This document shows positions 54,137 through 64,000 of a stretch of DNA of 64,000 bases, one piece after another. The position numbers and the translations under genes are program-made. Source of the stretch: Ctena decussata (lineage: Eukaryota; Mollusca; Bivalvia; Lucinida; Lucinidae). The first letter of the stretch is position 1; every line of letters starts with the position of its first letter. The DNA lies in NCBI GenBank assembly GCA_963989385.1, contig OZ022503.1:68050123-68114122 (forward strand), read 5' to 3'. Under the pieces are notes generated by a model. It saw nothing but the letters and a program-made list of their open reading frames with translations, ran no database searches and was not told where the DNA came from.

Positions 54137-57100
54137 TTCGGGCTGAAACTAGTGCCAAATGAGAGGGTTGGGATAAACATTCAATTGACCATATGTGCCA
54201 AAAATTATAGTTCTTTAGTTTTCGAGTTATAGCCCCTGGAAGTCGTAAACTGCACGACTTTGCCCTCGAATATCTCGACAACGGAGAAAGGAGAATTTCT
54301 GGGATTGTTTCCCAAGAAATATATGGGAATTATCTGTAATTTTAGCACAGTTTCAGAACGATTCGTGAAAGTCACCTTTTAAGAATAACTTCCACTGCAG
54401 GCCCATACATAAAAGTTTGCTCCTTTATTACTCTGCATATGGACAATTATTTGCGCTGTTATTTGCCCCAGGCATGTACATATGTAATTACCGTTTACAG
54501 TGCAAAGATGGATGTTATCGGTCGCTGAACGTCGGAGCAGTAGGCGTTTAATGCATTTTCCCATAGGGTCCAATGCAAAATTGACACCTCATTTTCTCCA
54601 TTCTCAAGAGCTTTGAGTCTCTGCAAAACATATACATGTGTAGACACAAATAAGTGAAATAGAATGAAGGCTATTTCAGCTTTAGCTTTTATTCGTTTGG
54701 GAGCTAAAGTCGCACAAACTTTTGTTAACAAAAATTTCGATGGCCTATAGTTCGCAAGTTATGCAATCAGTTGAAATAAAATTGTGCATGCATGTAGACA
54801 TGTTAATGGCCTTTATATATGCCAAGTTTCAGATGGCTACCTACTCAGACAAGCAAGCAGTAGCGGTTTGAAATTTTCACAATTTGGGCTACACGTTCGG
54901 GACGATTCGTGACCTTAGGTGACTTGCACAATTCGGGCTGAAACTAGTGCCAAATGAGAGGGTTGGGAAAAACATTCAATTGACCATATGTGCCAAAAAT
55001 TCTCGTTCTTTAGTTTTCGAGTTATAGCCCCTGGAAGTCGTAAACTGCACGACTTTGCCCTCGAATATCTCGACAACGGAGAAAGGAGAATTTCTGGGAT
55101 TGTTTCCCAAGAAATATATGGGAATTATCTGTAATTTTAGCACAGTTTCAGAACGATTCGTGAAAGTCACCTTTTAAGAATAACTTCCACTGCAGGCCCA
55201 TACATAAAAGTTTGCTCCTTTATTACTCTGCACATGGACAATTATTTGCGCTGTTATTTGCCCCAGGCATGTACCTATGTAATTACCGTTTACAGTGCAA
55301 AGATGGATGTTATCGGTCGCTGAACGTCGGAGCAGTAGGCGTTTAATGCATTTTCCCATAGGGTCCAATGCAAAATTGACACCTCATTTTCTCCATTCTC
55401 AAGAGCTTTGAGTCTCTGCAAAACATATACATGTGTAGACACAAATAAGTGAAATAGAATGAAGGCTATTTCAGCTTTAGCTTTTATTCCGTTTGGGAGC
55501 TAAAGTCGCACAAACTTTTGTTTACAAAAATTTCGATGGCCTATAGTTCGCAAGTTATGCAATCAGTTGACATAAGATTGTGCATGCATGTAGACATGTT
55601 AATGGCTTTATATATGCCAAGTTTCAGATGGCTACCTACTCAGACAAGCAAGCAGTAGCGGTTTGAAATTTTCACAATTTGGGCTACACGTTCGGGACGA
55701 TTCGTGACCTTAGGTGACTTGCACAATTCGGGCTGAAACTAGTGCCAAATGAGAGGGTTGGGATAAACATTCAATTGACCATATGTGCCAAAAATTATAG
55801 TTCTTTAGTTTTCGAGTTATAGCCCCTGGAAGTCGTAAACTGCACGACTTTGCCCTCGAATATCTCGACAACGGAGAAAGGAGAATTTCTGGGATTGTTT
55901 CCCAAGAAATATATGGGAATTATCTGTAATTTTAGCACAGTTTCAGAACGATTCGTGAAAGTCACCTTTTAAGAATAACTTCCACTGCAGGCCCATACAT
56001 AAAAGTTTGCTCCTTTATTACTCTGCACATGGACAATTATTTGCGCTGTTATTTGCCCCAGGCATGTACATATGTAATTACCGTTTACAGTGCAAAGATG
56101 GATGTTATCGGTCGCTGAACGTCGGAGCAGTAGGCGTTTAATGCATTTTCCCTTAGGGTCCAATGCAAAATTGACACCTCATTTTCTCCATTCTCAAGAG
56201 CTTTGAGTCTCAGCAAAACATATACATGTGTAGACACAAATAAGTGAAATAGAATGAAGGCTATTTCAGCTTTAGCTTTTATTCCGTTTGGGAGCTAAAG
56301 TCGCACAAACTTTTGTTTACAAAAATTTCGATGGCCTATAGTTCGCAAGTTATGCAATCAGTTGACATAAGATTGTGCATGCATGTAGACATGTTAATGG
56401 CCTTTATATATGCCAAGTTTCAGATGGCTACCTACTCAGACAAGCAAGCAGTAGCGGTTTGAAATTTTCACAATTTGGGCTACACGTTCGGGACGATTCG
56501 TGACCTTAGGTGACTTGCACAATTCGGGCTGAAACTAGTGCCAAATGAGAGGGTTGGGATAAACATTCAATTGATCATATGTGCCAAAAATTCTAGTTCT
56601 TTAGTTTTCGAGTTATAGCCCCTGGAAGTCGTAAACTGCACGACTTTGCCCTCGAATATCTCGACAACGGAGAAAGGAGAATTTCTGGGATTGTTTCCCA
56701 AGAAATATATGGGAATTATCTGTAATTTTAGCACAGTTTCAGAACGATTCGTGAAAGTCACCTTTTAAGAATAACTTCCACTGCAGGCCCATACATAAAA
56801 GTTTGCTCCTTTATTACTCTGCACATGGACAATTATTTGCGCTGTTATTTGCCCCAGGCATGTACCTATGTAATTACCGTTTACAGTGCAAAGATGGATG
56901 TTATCGGTCGCTGAACGTCGGAGCAGTAGGCGTTTAATGCATTTTCCCATAGGGTCCAATGCAAAATTGACACCTCATTTTCTCCATTCTCAAGAGCTTT
57001 GAGTCTCTGCAAAACATATACATGTGTAGACACAAATAAGTGAAATAGAATGAAGGCTATTTCAGCTTTAGCTTTTATTCCGTTTGGGAGCTAAAGTCGC

Positions 57101-57317
57101 ACAAACTTTTGTTTACAAAAATTTCGATGGCCTATAGTTCGCAAGTTATGCAATCAGTTAACATAAGATTGTGCATGCATGTAGACATGTTAATGGCTTT
57201 ATATATGCCAAGTTTCAGATGGCTACCTACTCAGACAAGCAAGCAGTAGCGGTTTGAAATTTTCACAATTTGGGCTACACGTTCGGGACGATTCGTGACC
57301 TTAGGTGACTTGCACAA
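54137..57317. repeat. Duplicated block, left copy (M69-M72)
   Basis: M69 has ctgcatatgg, gtacatatg, a 1-bp loss in ttattcgtttggg, gttaacaaaa and gttgaaataaaattg. M70 has ttgggaaaaac and ggctttat. M71 has gtacatatg, cccttaggg and ctcagcaaaac. M72 starts with ttgatcat and ttctagttc. The same sequence of changes recurs 3,181 bp downstream. The left edge lies inside M69, because ttatagttc and gggattgtttccc in M69 are not in M73. The right edge lies in M72, before gggattgtttccc at ~56,690. Confidence 0.88.
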
Positions 57318-60300
57318 TTCGGGCTGAAACTAGTGCCAAATGAGAGGGTTGGGATAAACATTCAATTGACCATATGTGCCAAAAATTCTCGTTCTTTAGT
57401 TTTCGAGTTATAGCCCCTGGAAGTCGTAAACTGCACGACTTTGCCCTCGAATATCTCGACAACGGAGAAAGGAGAATTTCTGGGATTTTTTCCCAAGAAA
57501 TATATGGGAATTATCTGTAATTTTAGCACAGTTTCAGAACGATTCGTGAAAGTCACCTTTTAAGAATAACTTCCACTGCAGGCCCATACATAAAAGTTTG
57601 CTCCTTTATTACTCTGCATATGGACAATTATTTGCGCTGTTATTTGCCCCAGGCATGTACATATGTAATTACCGTTTACAGTGCAAAGATGGATGTTATC
57701 GGTCGCTGAACGTCGGAGCAGTAGGCGTTTAATGCATTTTCCCATAGGGTCCAATGCAAAATTGACACCTCATTTTCTCCATTCTCAAGAGCTTTGAGTC
57801 TCTGCAAAACATATACATGTGTAGACACAAATAAGTGAAATAGAATGAAGGCTATTTCAGCTTTAGCTTTTATTCGTTTGGGAGCTAAAGTCGCACAAAC
57901 TTTTGTTAACAAAAATTTCGATGGCCTATAGTTCGCAAGTTATGCAATCAGTTGAAATAAAATTGTGCATGCATGTAGACATGTTAATGGCCTTTATATA
58001 TGCCAAGTTTCAGATGGCTACCTACTCAGACAAGCAAGCAGTAGCGGTTTGAAATTTTCACAATTTGGGCTACACGTTCGGGACGATTCGTGACCTTAGG
58101 TGACTTGCACAATTCGGGCTGAAACTAGTGCCAAATGAGAGGGTTGGGAAAAACATTCAATTGACCATATGTGCCAAAAATTCTCGTTCTTTAGTTTTCG
58201 AGTTATAGCCCCTGGAAGTCGTAAACTGCACGACTTTGCCCTCGAATATCTCGACAACGGAGAAAGGAGAATTTCTGGGATTGTTTCCCAAGAAATATAT
58301 GGGAATTATCTGTAATTTTAGCACAGTTTCAGAACGATTCGTGAAAGTCACCTTTTAAGAATAACTTCCACTGCAGGCCCATACATAAAAGTTTGCTCCT
58401 TTATTACTCTGCACATGGACAATTATTTGCGCTGTTATTTGCCCCAGGCATGTACCTATGTAATTACCGTTTACAGTGCAAAGATGGATGTTATCGGTCG
58501 CTGAACGTCGGAGCAGTAGGCGTTTAATGCATTTTCCCATAGGGTCCAATGCAAAATTGACACCTCATTTTCTCCATTCTCAAGAGCTTTGAGTCTCTGC
58601 AAAACATATACATGTGTAGACACAAATAAGTGAAATAGAATGAAGGCTATTTCAGCTTTAGCTTTTATTCCGTTTGGGAGCTAAAGTCGCACAAACTTTT
58701 GTTTACAAAAATTTCGATGGCCTATAGTTCGCAAGTTATGCAATCAGTTGACATAAGATTGTGCATGCATGTAGACATGTTAATGGCTTTATATATGCCA
58801 AGTTTCAGATGGCTACCTACTCAGACAAGCAAGCAGTAGCGGTTTGAAATTTTCACAATTTGGGCTACACGTTCGGGACGATTCGTGACCTTAGGTGACT
58901 TGCACAATTCGGGCTGAAACTAGTGCCAAATGAGAGGGTTGGGATAAACATTCAATTGACCATATGTGCCAAAAATTATAGTTCTTTAGTTTTCGAGTTA
59001 TAGCCCCTGGAAGTCGTAAACTGCACGACTTTGCCCTCGAATATCTCGACAACGGAGAAAGGAGAATTTCTGGGATTGTTTCCCAAGAAATATATGGGAA
59101 TTATCTGTAATTTTAGCACAGTTTCAGAACGATTCGTGAAAGTCACCTTTTAAGAATAACTTCCACTGCAGGCCCATACATAAAAGTTTGCTCCTTTATT
59201 ACTCTGCACATGGACAATTATTTGCGCTGTTATTTGCCCCAGGCATGTACATATGTAATTACCGTTTACAGTGCAAAGATGGATGTTATCGGTCGCTGAA
59301 CGTCGGAGCAGTAGGCGTTTAATGCATTTTCCCTTAGGGTCCAATGCAAAATTGACACCTCATTTTCTCCATTCTCAAGAGCTTTGAGTCTCAGCAAAAC
59401 ATATACATGTGTAGACACAAATAAGTGAAATAGAATGAAGGCTATTTCAGCTTTAGCTTTTATTCCGTTTGGGAGCTAAAGTCGCACAAACTTTTGTTTA
59501 CAAAAATTTCGATGGCCTATAGTTCGCAAGTTATGCAATCAGTTGACATAAGATTGTGCATGCATGTAGACATGTTAATGGCCTTTATATATGCCAAGTT
59601 TCAGATGGCTACCTACTCAGACAAGCAAGCAGTAGCGGTTTGAAATTTTCACAATTTGGGCTACACGTTCGGGACGATTCGTGACCTTAGGTGACTTGCA
59701 CAATTCGGGCTGAAACTAGTGCCAAATGAGAGGGTTGGGATAAACATTCAATTGATCATATGTGCCAAAAATTCTAGTTCTTTAGTTTTCGAGTTATAGC
59801 CCCTGGAAGTCGTAAACTGCACGCCTTTGCCCTCGAATATCTCGACAACGGAGAAAGGAGAATTTCTGGGATTTTTTTCCCAAGAAATATATGGGAATTA
59901 TCTGTAATTTTAGCACAGTTTCAGAACGATTCGTGAAAGTCACCTTTTAAGAATAACTTCCACTGCAGGCCCATACATAAAAGTTTGCTCCTTTATTACT
60001 CTGCACATGGACAATTATTTGCGCTGTTATTTGCCCCAGGCATGTACCTATGTAATTATCGTTTACAGTGCAAAGATGGATGTTATCGGTCGCTGAACGT
60101 CGGAGCAGTAGGCGTTTAATGCATTTTCCCATAGGGTCCAATGCAAAATTGACACCTCATTTTCTCCATTCTCAAGAGCTTTGAGTCTCTGCAAAACATA
60201 TACATGTGTAGACACAAATAAGTGAAATAGAATGAAGGCTATTTCAGCTTTAGCTTTTATTCCGTTTGGGAGCTAAAGTCGCACAAACTTTTGTTTACAA

Positions 60301-60500
60301 AAATTTCGATGGCCTATAGTTCGCAAGTTATACAATCAGTTGACATAAGATTGTGCATGCATGTAGACATGTTAATGGCCTTTATATATGCCAAGTTTCA
60401 GATGGCTACCTACTCAGACAAGCAAGCAGTAGCGGTTTGAAATTTTCACAATTTGGGCTACACGTTCGGGACGATTCGTGACCTTAGGTGACTTGCACAA
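57318..60500. repeat. Duplicated block, right copy (M73-M76)
   Basis: M73 matches M69 only from about the ctgcatatgg site (~57,615) rightward. M74 matches M70, M75 matches M71, and the first ~100 bp of M76 match M72 before seven t replace gattgttt. The copied tract is therefore roughly 2.2-2.5 kb, starting and ending inside monomers, a sign of exchange between misaligned copies. M76 adds cgcctttgc, aattatcg and agttatacaa. Confidence 0.88.
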
Positions 60501-61255
60501 TTCGGGCTGAAACTAGTGCCAAATGAGAGGGTTGGGATAAACATTCAATTGACCATATGTGCCAAAAATTCTCGTTCTTTAGTTTTCGAGTTATAGCCCC
60601 TGGAAGTCGTAAACTGCACGACTTTGCCCTCGAATATCTCGACAACGGAGAAAGGAGAATTTCAGGGCATTTTCCCCAAGAAATATATGGGAATTATCTG
60701 TAATTTTAGCACAGTTTCAGAACGATTCGTGAGAGTCACCTTTTAAGAATAACTTCCACTGCAGGCCCATTATTTGCGCTGTTATTTGCCCCAGGCATGT
60801 ACCTATGTAATTACCGTTTACAGTGCAAAGATGGATGTTATCAGTCGCTGAACGTCGGAGCAGTAGGCGTTTAATGCATTTTCCCATAGGGTCCAATGCA
60901 AAATTGACACCTCATTTTCTCCATTCTCAAGAGCTTTGAGTCTCTGCAAAACATATACATGTGTCGACACAAATAAGTGAAATAGAATGAAGGCTATTTC
61001 AGCTTTAGCTTTTATTCCGTTTGGGAGCTAAAGTCGCACAAACTTTTGTTTACAAAAATTTCGATGGCCTATAGTTCGCAAGTTATGCAATCAGTTGACA
61101 TAAGATTGTGCATGCATGTAGACATGTTAATGGCCTTTATATATGCCAAGTTTCAGATGGCTACCTACTCAGACAAGCAAGCAGTAGCGGTTTGAAATTT
61201 TCACAATTTGGGCTACACGTTCGGGACGATTCGTGACCTTAGGTGACTTGCACAA
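60501..61255. repeat. M77, 755 bp monomer with 41 bp deletion and A-like patch
   Basis: After gcaggcccat (60761-60770) the sequence runs straight into tatttgcgct, skipping 41 bp that in other copies hold the TATA-like or TACA variant and the tctgcacatgg segment. The break shows 2 bp of possible microhomology (at). Upstream, ttcagggcattttccccaag (60661-60680) resembles A, while gtcgtaaac before it and taattttagc after it are B. It also has gagagtcacc, tcagtcgctg and gtgtcgacac. Confidence 0.92.
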
Positions 61256-62051
61256 TTCGGGCTGAAACTAGTGCCAAATGAGAGGGTTGGGAAAAACATT
61301 CAATTGACCATATGTGCCAAAAATTCTCGTTCTTTAGTTTTCGAGTTATAGCCCCTGGAAGTCGTAAACTGCACGACTTTGCCCTCGAATATCTCGACAA
61401 CGGAGAAAGGAGAATTTCTGGGATTGTTTCCCAAGAAATATATGGGAATTATCTGTAATTTTAGCACAGTTTCAGAACGATTCGTGAAAGTCACCTGTTA
61501 AGAATAACTTCCACTGCAGGCCCTTACATAAAAGTTTGCTCCTTTATTACTCTGCACATGGACAATTATTTGCGCTGTTATTTGCCCCAGGCATGTACCT
61601 ATGTAATTATCGTTTACAGTGCAAAGATGGATGTTATCGGTCGCTGAACGTCGGAGCAGTAGGCGTTTAATGCATTTTCCCATAGGGTCCAATGCAAAAT
61701 TGACACCTCATTTTCTCCATTCTCAAGAGCTTTGAGTCTCTGCAAAACATATACATGTGTAGACACAAATAAGTGAAATAGAATGAAGGCTATTTCAGCT
61801 TTAGCTTTTATTCCGTTTGGGAGCTAAAGTCGCACAAACTTTGGTTTACAAAAATTTCGATGGCCTATAGTTCGCAAGTTATGCAATCAGTTGACATAAG
61901 ATTGTGCGTGCATGTAGACATGTTAATGGCCTTTATATATGCCAAGTTTCAGATGGCTACCTACTCAGACAAGCAAGCAGTAGCGGTTTGAAATTTTCAC
62001 AATTTGGGCTACACGTTCGGGACGATTCGTGACCTTAGGTGACTTGCACAA

Positions 62052-63646
62052 TTCGGGCTGAAACTAGTGCCAAATGAGAGGGTTGGGAAAAACATTCAAT
62101 TGACCATATGTGCCAAAAATTCTCGTTCTTTAGTTTTCGAGTTATAGCCCCTGGAAGTCGTAAACTGCACGACTTTGCCCTCGAATATCTCGACAACGGA
62201 GAAAGGAGAATTTCTGCGATTTTTTCCCAAGAAATATATGGGAATTATCTGTAATTTTAGCACAGTTTCAGAACGATTCGTGAAAGTCACCTTTTAAGAA
62301 TAACTTCCACTGCAGGCCCATACATAAACGTTTGCTCCTTTATTACTCTGCACATGGACAATTATTTACGCTGTTATTTGCCCCAGGCATGTATCTATGT
62401 AATTACCGTTTACAGTGCAATGATGGATGTTATCGGTCGATGAACGTCGGAGCAGTAGGCGTTTAATGCATTTTCCCATAGGGTCCAATGCAAAATTGAC
62501 ACCTCATTTTCTCCATTCTCAAGAGCTTTGAGTCTCTGCAAAATATATACATGTGTAGACACAAATAAGTGAAATAGAATGAAGGCTATTTCAGCTTTAG
62601 CTTTTATTCCGTTTGGGAGCTAAAGTCGCACAAACTTTTGTTTACAAAAAATTAGATGGCCTATAGTTCGCAAGTTATGCAATCAGTTGACATAAGATTG
62701 TGCATGCATGTAGACATGTTAATGGCCTTTATATATGCCAAGTTTCAGATGGGTACCTACTCAGACAAGCAAGCAGTAGCGGTTTGAAATTTTCACAATT
62801 TGGGCTACACGTTCGGGACGATTCGTGACCTTAGGTGACTTGCACAATTCGGGCTGAAACTAGTGCCAAATGAGAGGGTTGGGATAAACATTCAATTGAC
62901 CATATGTGCCAAAAATTCTCGTTCTTTAGTTTTCGAGTTATAGCCCCTGGAAGTCGTAAACTGCACGACTTTGCCCTCGAATATCTCGACAACGGAGAAA
63001 GGAGAATTTCTGGGATTTTTTCCCAAGAAATATATGGGAATTATCTGTAATTTTAGCACAGTTTCAGAACGATTCGTGAAAGTCACCTTTTAAGAATAAC
63101 TTCCACTGCAGGCCCATACATAAAAGTTTGCTCTTTTATTACTCTGCACATGGACAATTATTTGCGCTGTTATTTGCCCCAGGCATGTACCTATGTAATT
63201 ATCGTTTACAGTGCAAAGATGGATGTTATCGGTCGCTGAACGTCGGAGCAGTAGGCGTTTAATGCATTTTCCCATAGGGTCCAATGCAAAATTGACACCT
63301 CATTTTCTCCATTCTCAAGAGCTTTGAGTCTCTGCAAAACATATACATGTGTAGACACAAATAAGTGAAATAGAATGAAGGCTATTTCAGCTTTAGCTTT
63401 TATTCCGTTTGGGAGCTAAAGTCGCACAAACTTTTGTTTTTACAAAAAATTCGATGGCCTATAGTTCGCAAGTTATGCAATCAGCTGACATAAGATTGTG
63501 CATGCATGTAGACATGTTAATGGCCTTTTATATATGCCAAGTTTCAGATGGCTACCTACTCAGACAAGCAAGCAGTAGCGGTTTGAAATTTTCACAATTT
63601 GGGCTACACGTTCGGGACGATTCGGGACCTTAGGTGACTTGCACAA
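62052..63646. repeat. Divergent monomers M79-M80
   Basis: M79 has many private changes: tctgcgatt, cataaacg, atttacgc, gtatctatg, caatgatgg, gtcgatgaac, aaatatatac, aaattagatgg and gggtacc. M80 has tgctctttta, aattatcg, a 2-bp gain in tgtttttacaa, cagctgac, a 1-bp gain in ccttttatat and attcgggacc, and is 799 bp. M81 shares tgctctttta with M80. More private changes per copy than elsewhere suggests weaker homogenisation here. Confidence 0.8.
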
Positions 63647-64000
63647 TTCGGGCTGAAACTAGTGCCAAATGAGAGGGTTGGGATAAACATTCAATTGACC
63701 ATATGTGACAAAAATTCTCGTTCTTTAGTTTTCGAGTTATAGCCCCTGGAAGTCGTAAACTGCACGACTTTGCCCTCGAATATCTCGACAACGGAGAAAG
63801 GAGAATTTCTGGGATTTTTTCCCAAGAAATATATGGGAATTATCTGTAATTTTAGCACAGTTTCAGAACGATTCGTGAAAGTCACCTTTTAAGAATAACT
63901 TCCACTGCAGGCCCATACATAAAAGTTTGCTCTTTTATTACTCTGCACATGGACAATTATTTGCGCTGTTATTTGCCCCAGGCATGTACCTATGTAATTA
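63647..64000. repeat. Partial monomer M81, cut by window end
   Basis: The first 354 bp of a B monomer in the normal phase. A private gtgacaaaa replaces gtgccaaaa. Nothing indicates that the array ends here. Confidence 0.95.

Larger units (their letters stand above)
48560..61895. repeat. Zone of B2 variant monomers (gggattgtttccc)
   Basis: A t-to-g change giving gggattgtttccc occurs in M62, M68-M72, M74, M75 and M78 and nowhere left of 48.5 kb. It usually accompanies ttgggaaaaac near the monomer start (M62, M68, M70, M74, M78) or ttatagttc with gtacatatg (M69, M71, M75; M69 and M71 alternate with M68 and M70). The alternation implies a short-lived two-monomer unit. Ordinary six- or seven-t copies are interspersed. 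Confidence 0.8.
1..64000. repeat. Satellite DNA array, ~796 bp monomer, 80 full copies plus one partial
   Basis: The same ~796 bp unit repeats head to tail in one orientation across the whole window with no interruption. Monomer starts (ttcgggctgaaact box): 1, 797, 1593, 2389, 3185, 3980, 4775, 5571, 6367, 7163, 7958, 8754, 9550, 10346, 11142, 11941, 12737, 13533, 14329, 15125, 15921, 16717, 17513, 18309, 19105, 19901, 20697, 21493, 22292, 23088, 23884, 24680, 25476, 26272, 27068, 27864, 28660, 29456, 30252, 31048, 31844, 32640, 33436, 34232, 35028, 35824, 36620, 37417, 38213, 39010, 39806, 40602, 41399, 42195, 42990, 43786, 44581, 45377, 46171, 46967, 47763, 48560, 49356, 50153, 50950, 51746, 52542, 53342, 54137, 54932, 55727, 56523, 57318, 58113, 58908, 59704, 60501, 61256, 62052, 62848, 63647. 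Lengths are 794-800 bp except M77 (755). Copies usually differ at a handful of sites, implying recent amplification or homogenisation. Both array ends lie outside the window. The family was not recognised. Confidence 0.98.
28537..64000. repeat. Subfamily B sub-array (end of M36 to M81)
   Basis: B copies carry gtcgtaaactgc, ttctgggattttttccc, taattttagcac, cccatacataaaag, agtgcaaag, ttaatggcc and actcagacaag. The 1-bp loss in the ctggga tract and the 1-bp gain in the tttt tract cancel, so the period stays 796. A further polymorphism, aattttggc versus aatttgggc near monomer position 751, is mixed within B. The first B copies (M37-M42) have tttcatgc near monomer position 415, while many later ones have tttaatgc as in A. 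B is more variable in length (794-800) than A, mainly from 5/6/7-t runs and ggcttt deletions. Confidence 0.92.

Noticed and set aside
1..64000. CRISPR array or other spacer-based repeat
   Set aside because: Repeats are ~796 bp and contiguous, with no unique spacers and no cas-like genes.
1..64000. Tandem transposon, retroelement or viral integration
   Set aside because: No reverse transcriptase, transposase, integrase or capsid-like frame, no terminal repeats with target duplications, and no poly-A tail in any monomer.
1..64000. Bacterial or phage origin of the window
   Set aside because: 64 kb without a single plausible gene and with HOR-structured satellite is not compatible with a bacterial or phage genome.

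Overview
The whole 64 kb window is one uninterrupted head-to-tail tandem array of a ~796 bp satellite monomer. There are 80 complete copies and a final partial one. Unique flanking DNA, an inserted transposon, rRNA or tRNA genes, and a credible protein-coding gene were all looked for and not seen. Base composition is AT-leaning (roughly 40% GC by eye). The long monomer, the near-perfect copies and the higher-order structure are typical of eukaryotic heterochromatin (pericentromeric, subtelomeric or interstitial). I do not recognise the family. An animal, probably an invertebrate, is my guess, but no gene in the window can confirm it.

Layout. Monomers are counted from the ttcgggctgaaact box at position 1; this phase is arbitrary. 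M1-M35 and most of M36 (1 to ~28.5 kb) are subfamily A. The last part of M36 and M37-M81 (~28.5-64 kb) are subfamily B. A and B differ at only about eight fixed sites plus two compensating 1-bp indels, so both keep a 796 bp period. The switch happens inside M36, with no foreign DNA and no change of phase.

Inside A, shared rare variants reveal a five-monomer higher-order repeat (HOR, ~3.98 kb). It runs M5-M9, a shortened copy M10-M12, M13-M17, M18-M22 and M23-M26, and then shifts register at M27-M28. From M29 to M36 the HOR is lost and copies carry mostly private changes. Inside B the pattern is patchier. M46-M49 are duplicated as M51-M54 (offset 3,982 bp), much of M69-M72 is duplicated in M73-M76 (offset 3,181 bp), and a B2 variant group (gggattgtttccc) dominates ~48.6-61.9 kb. 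M77 is a 755 bp monomer with a 41 bp internal deletion and a short A-like patch. M79 and M80 carry many private changes.

The recurring short ORFs, most conspicuously a 64-codon frame on the minus strand of most monomers, are best explained by the monomer's own sequence being copied, not by coding selection. Parts with possible function are small: a TATA-like box lost in B, an AT-rich palindrome, a few hairpins and an imperfect everted repeat. I found no gene system. The interest lies in the array's evolution: HOR structure, a sharp subfamily junction, local block duplications and a possible gene-conversion patch.
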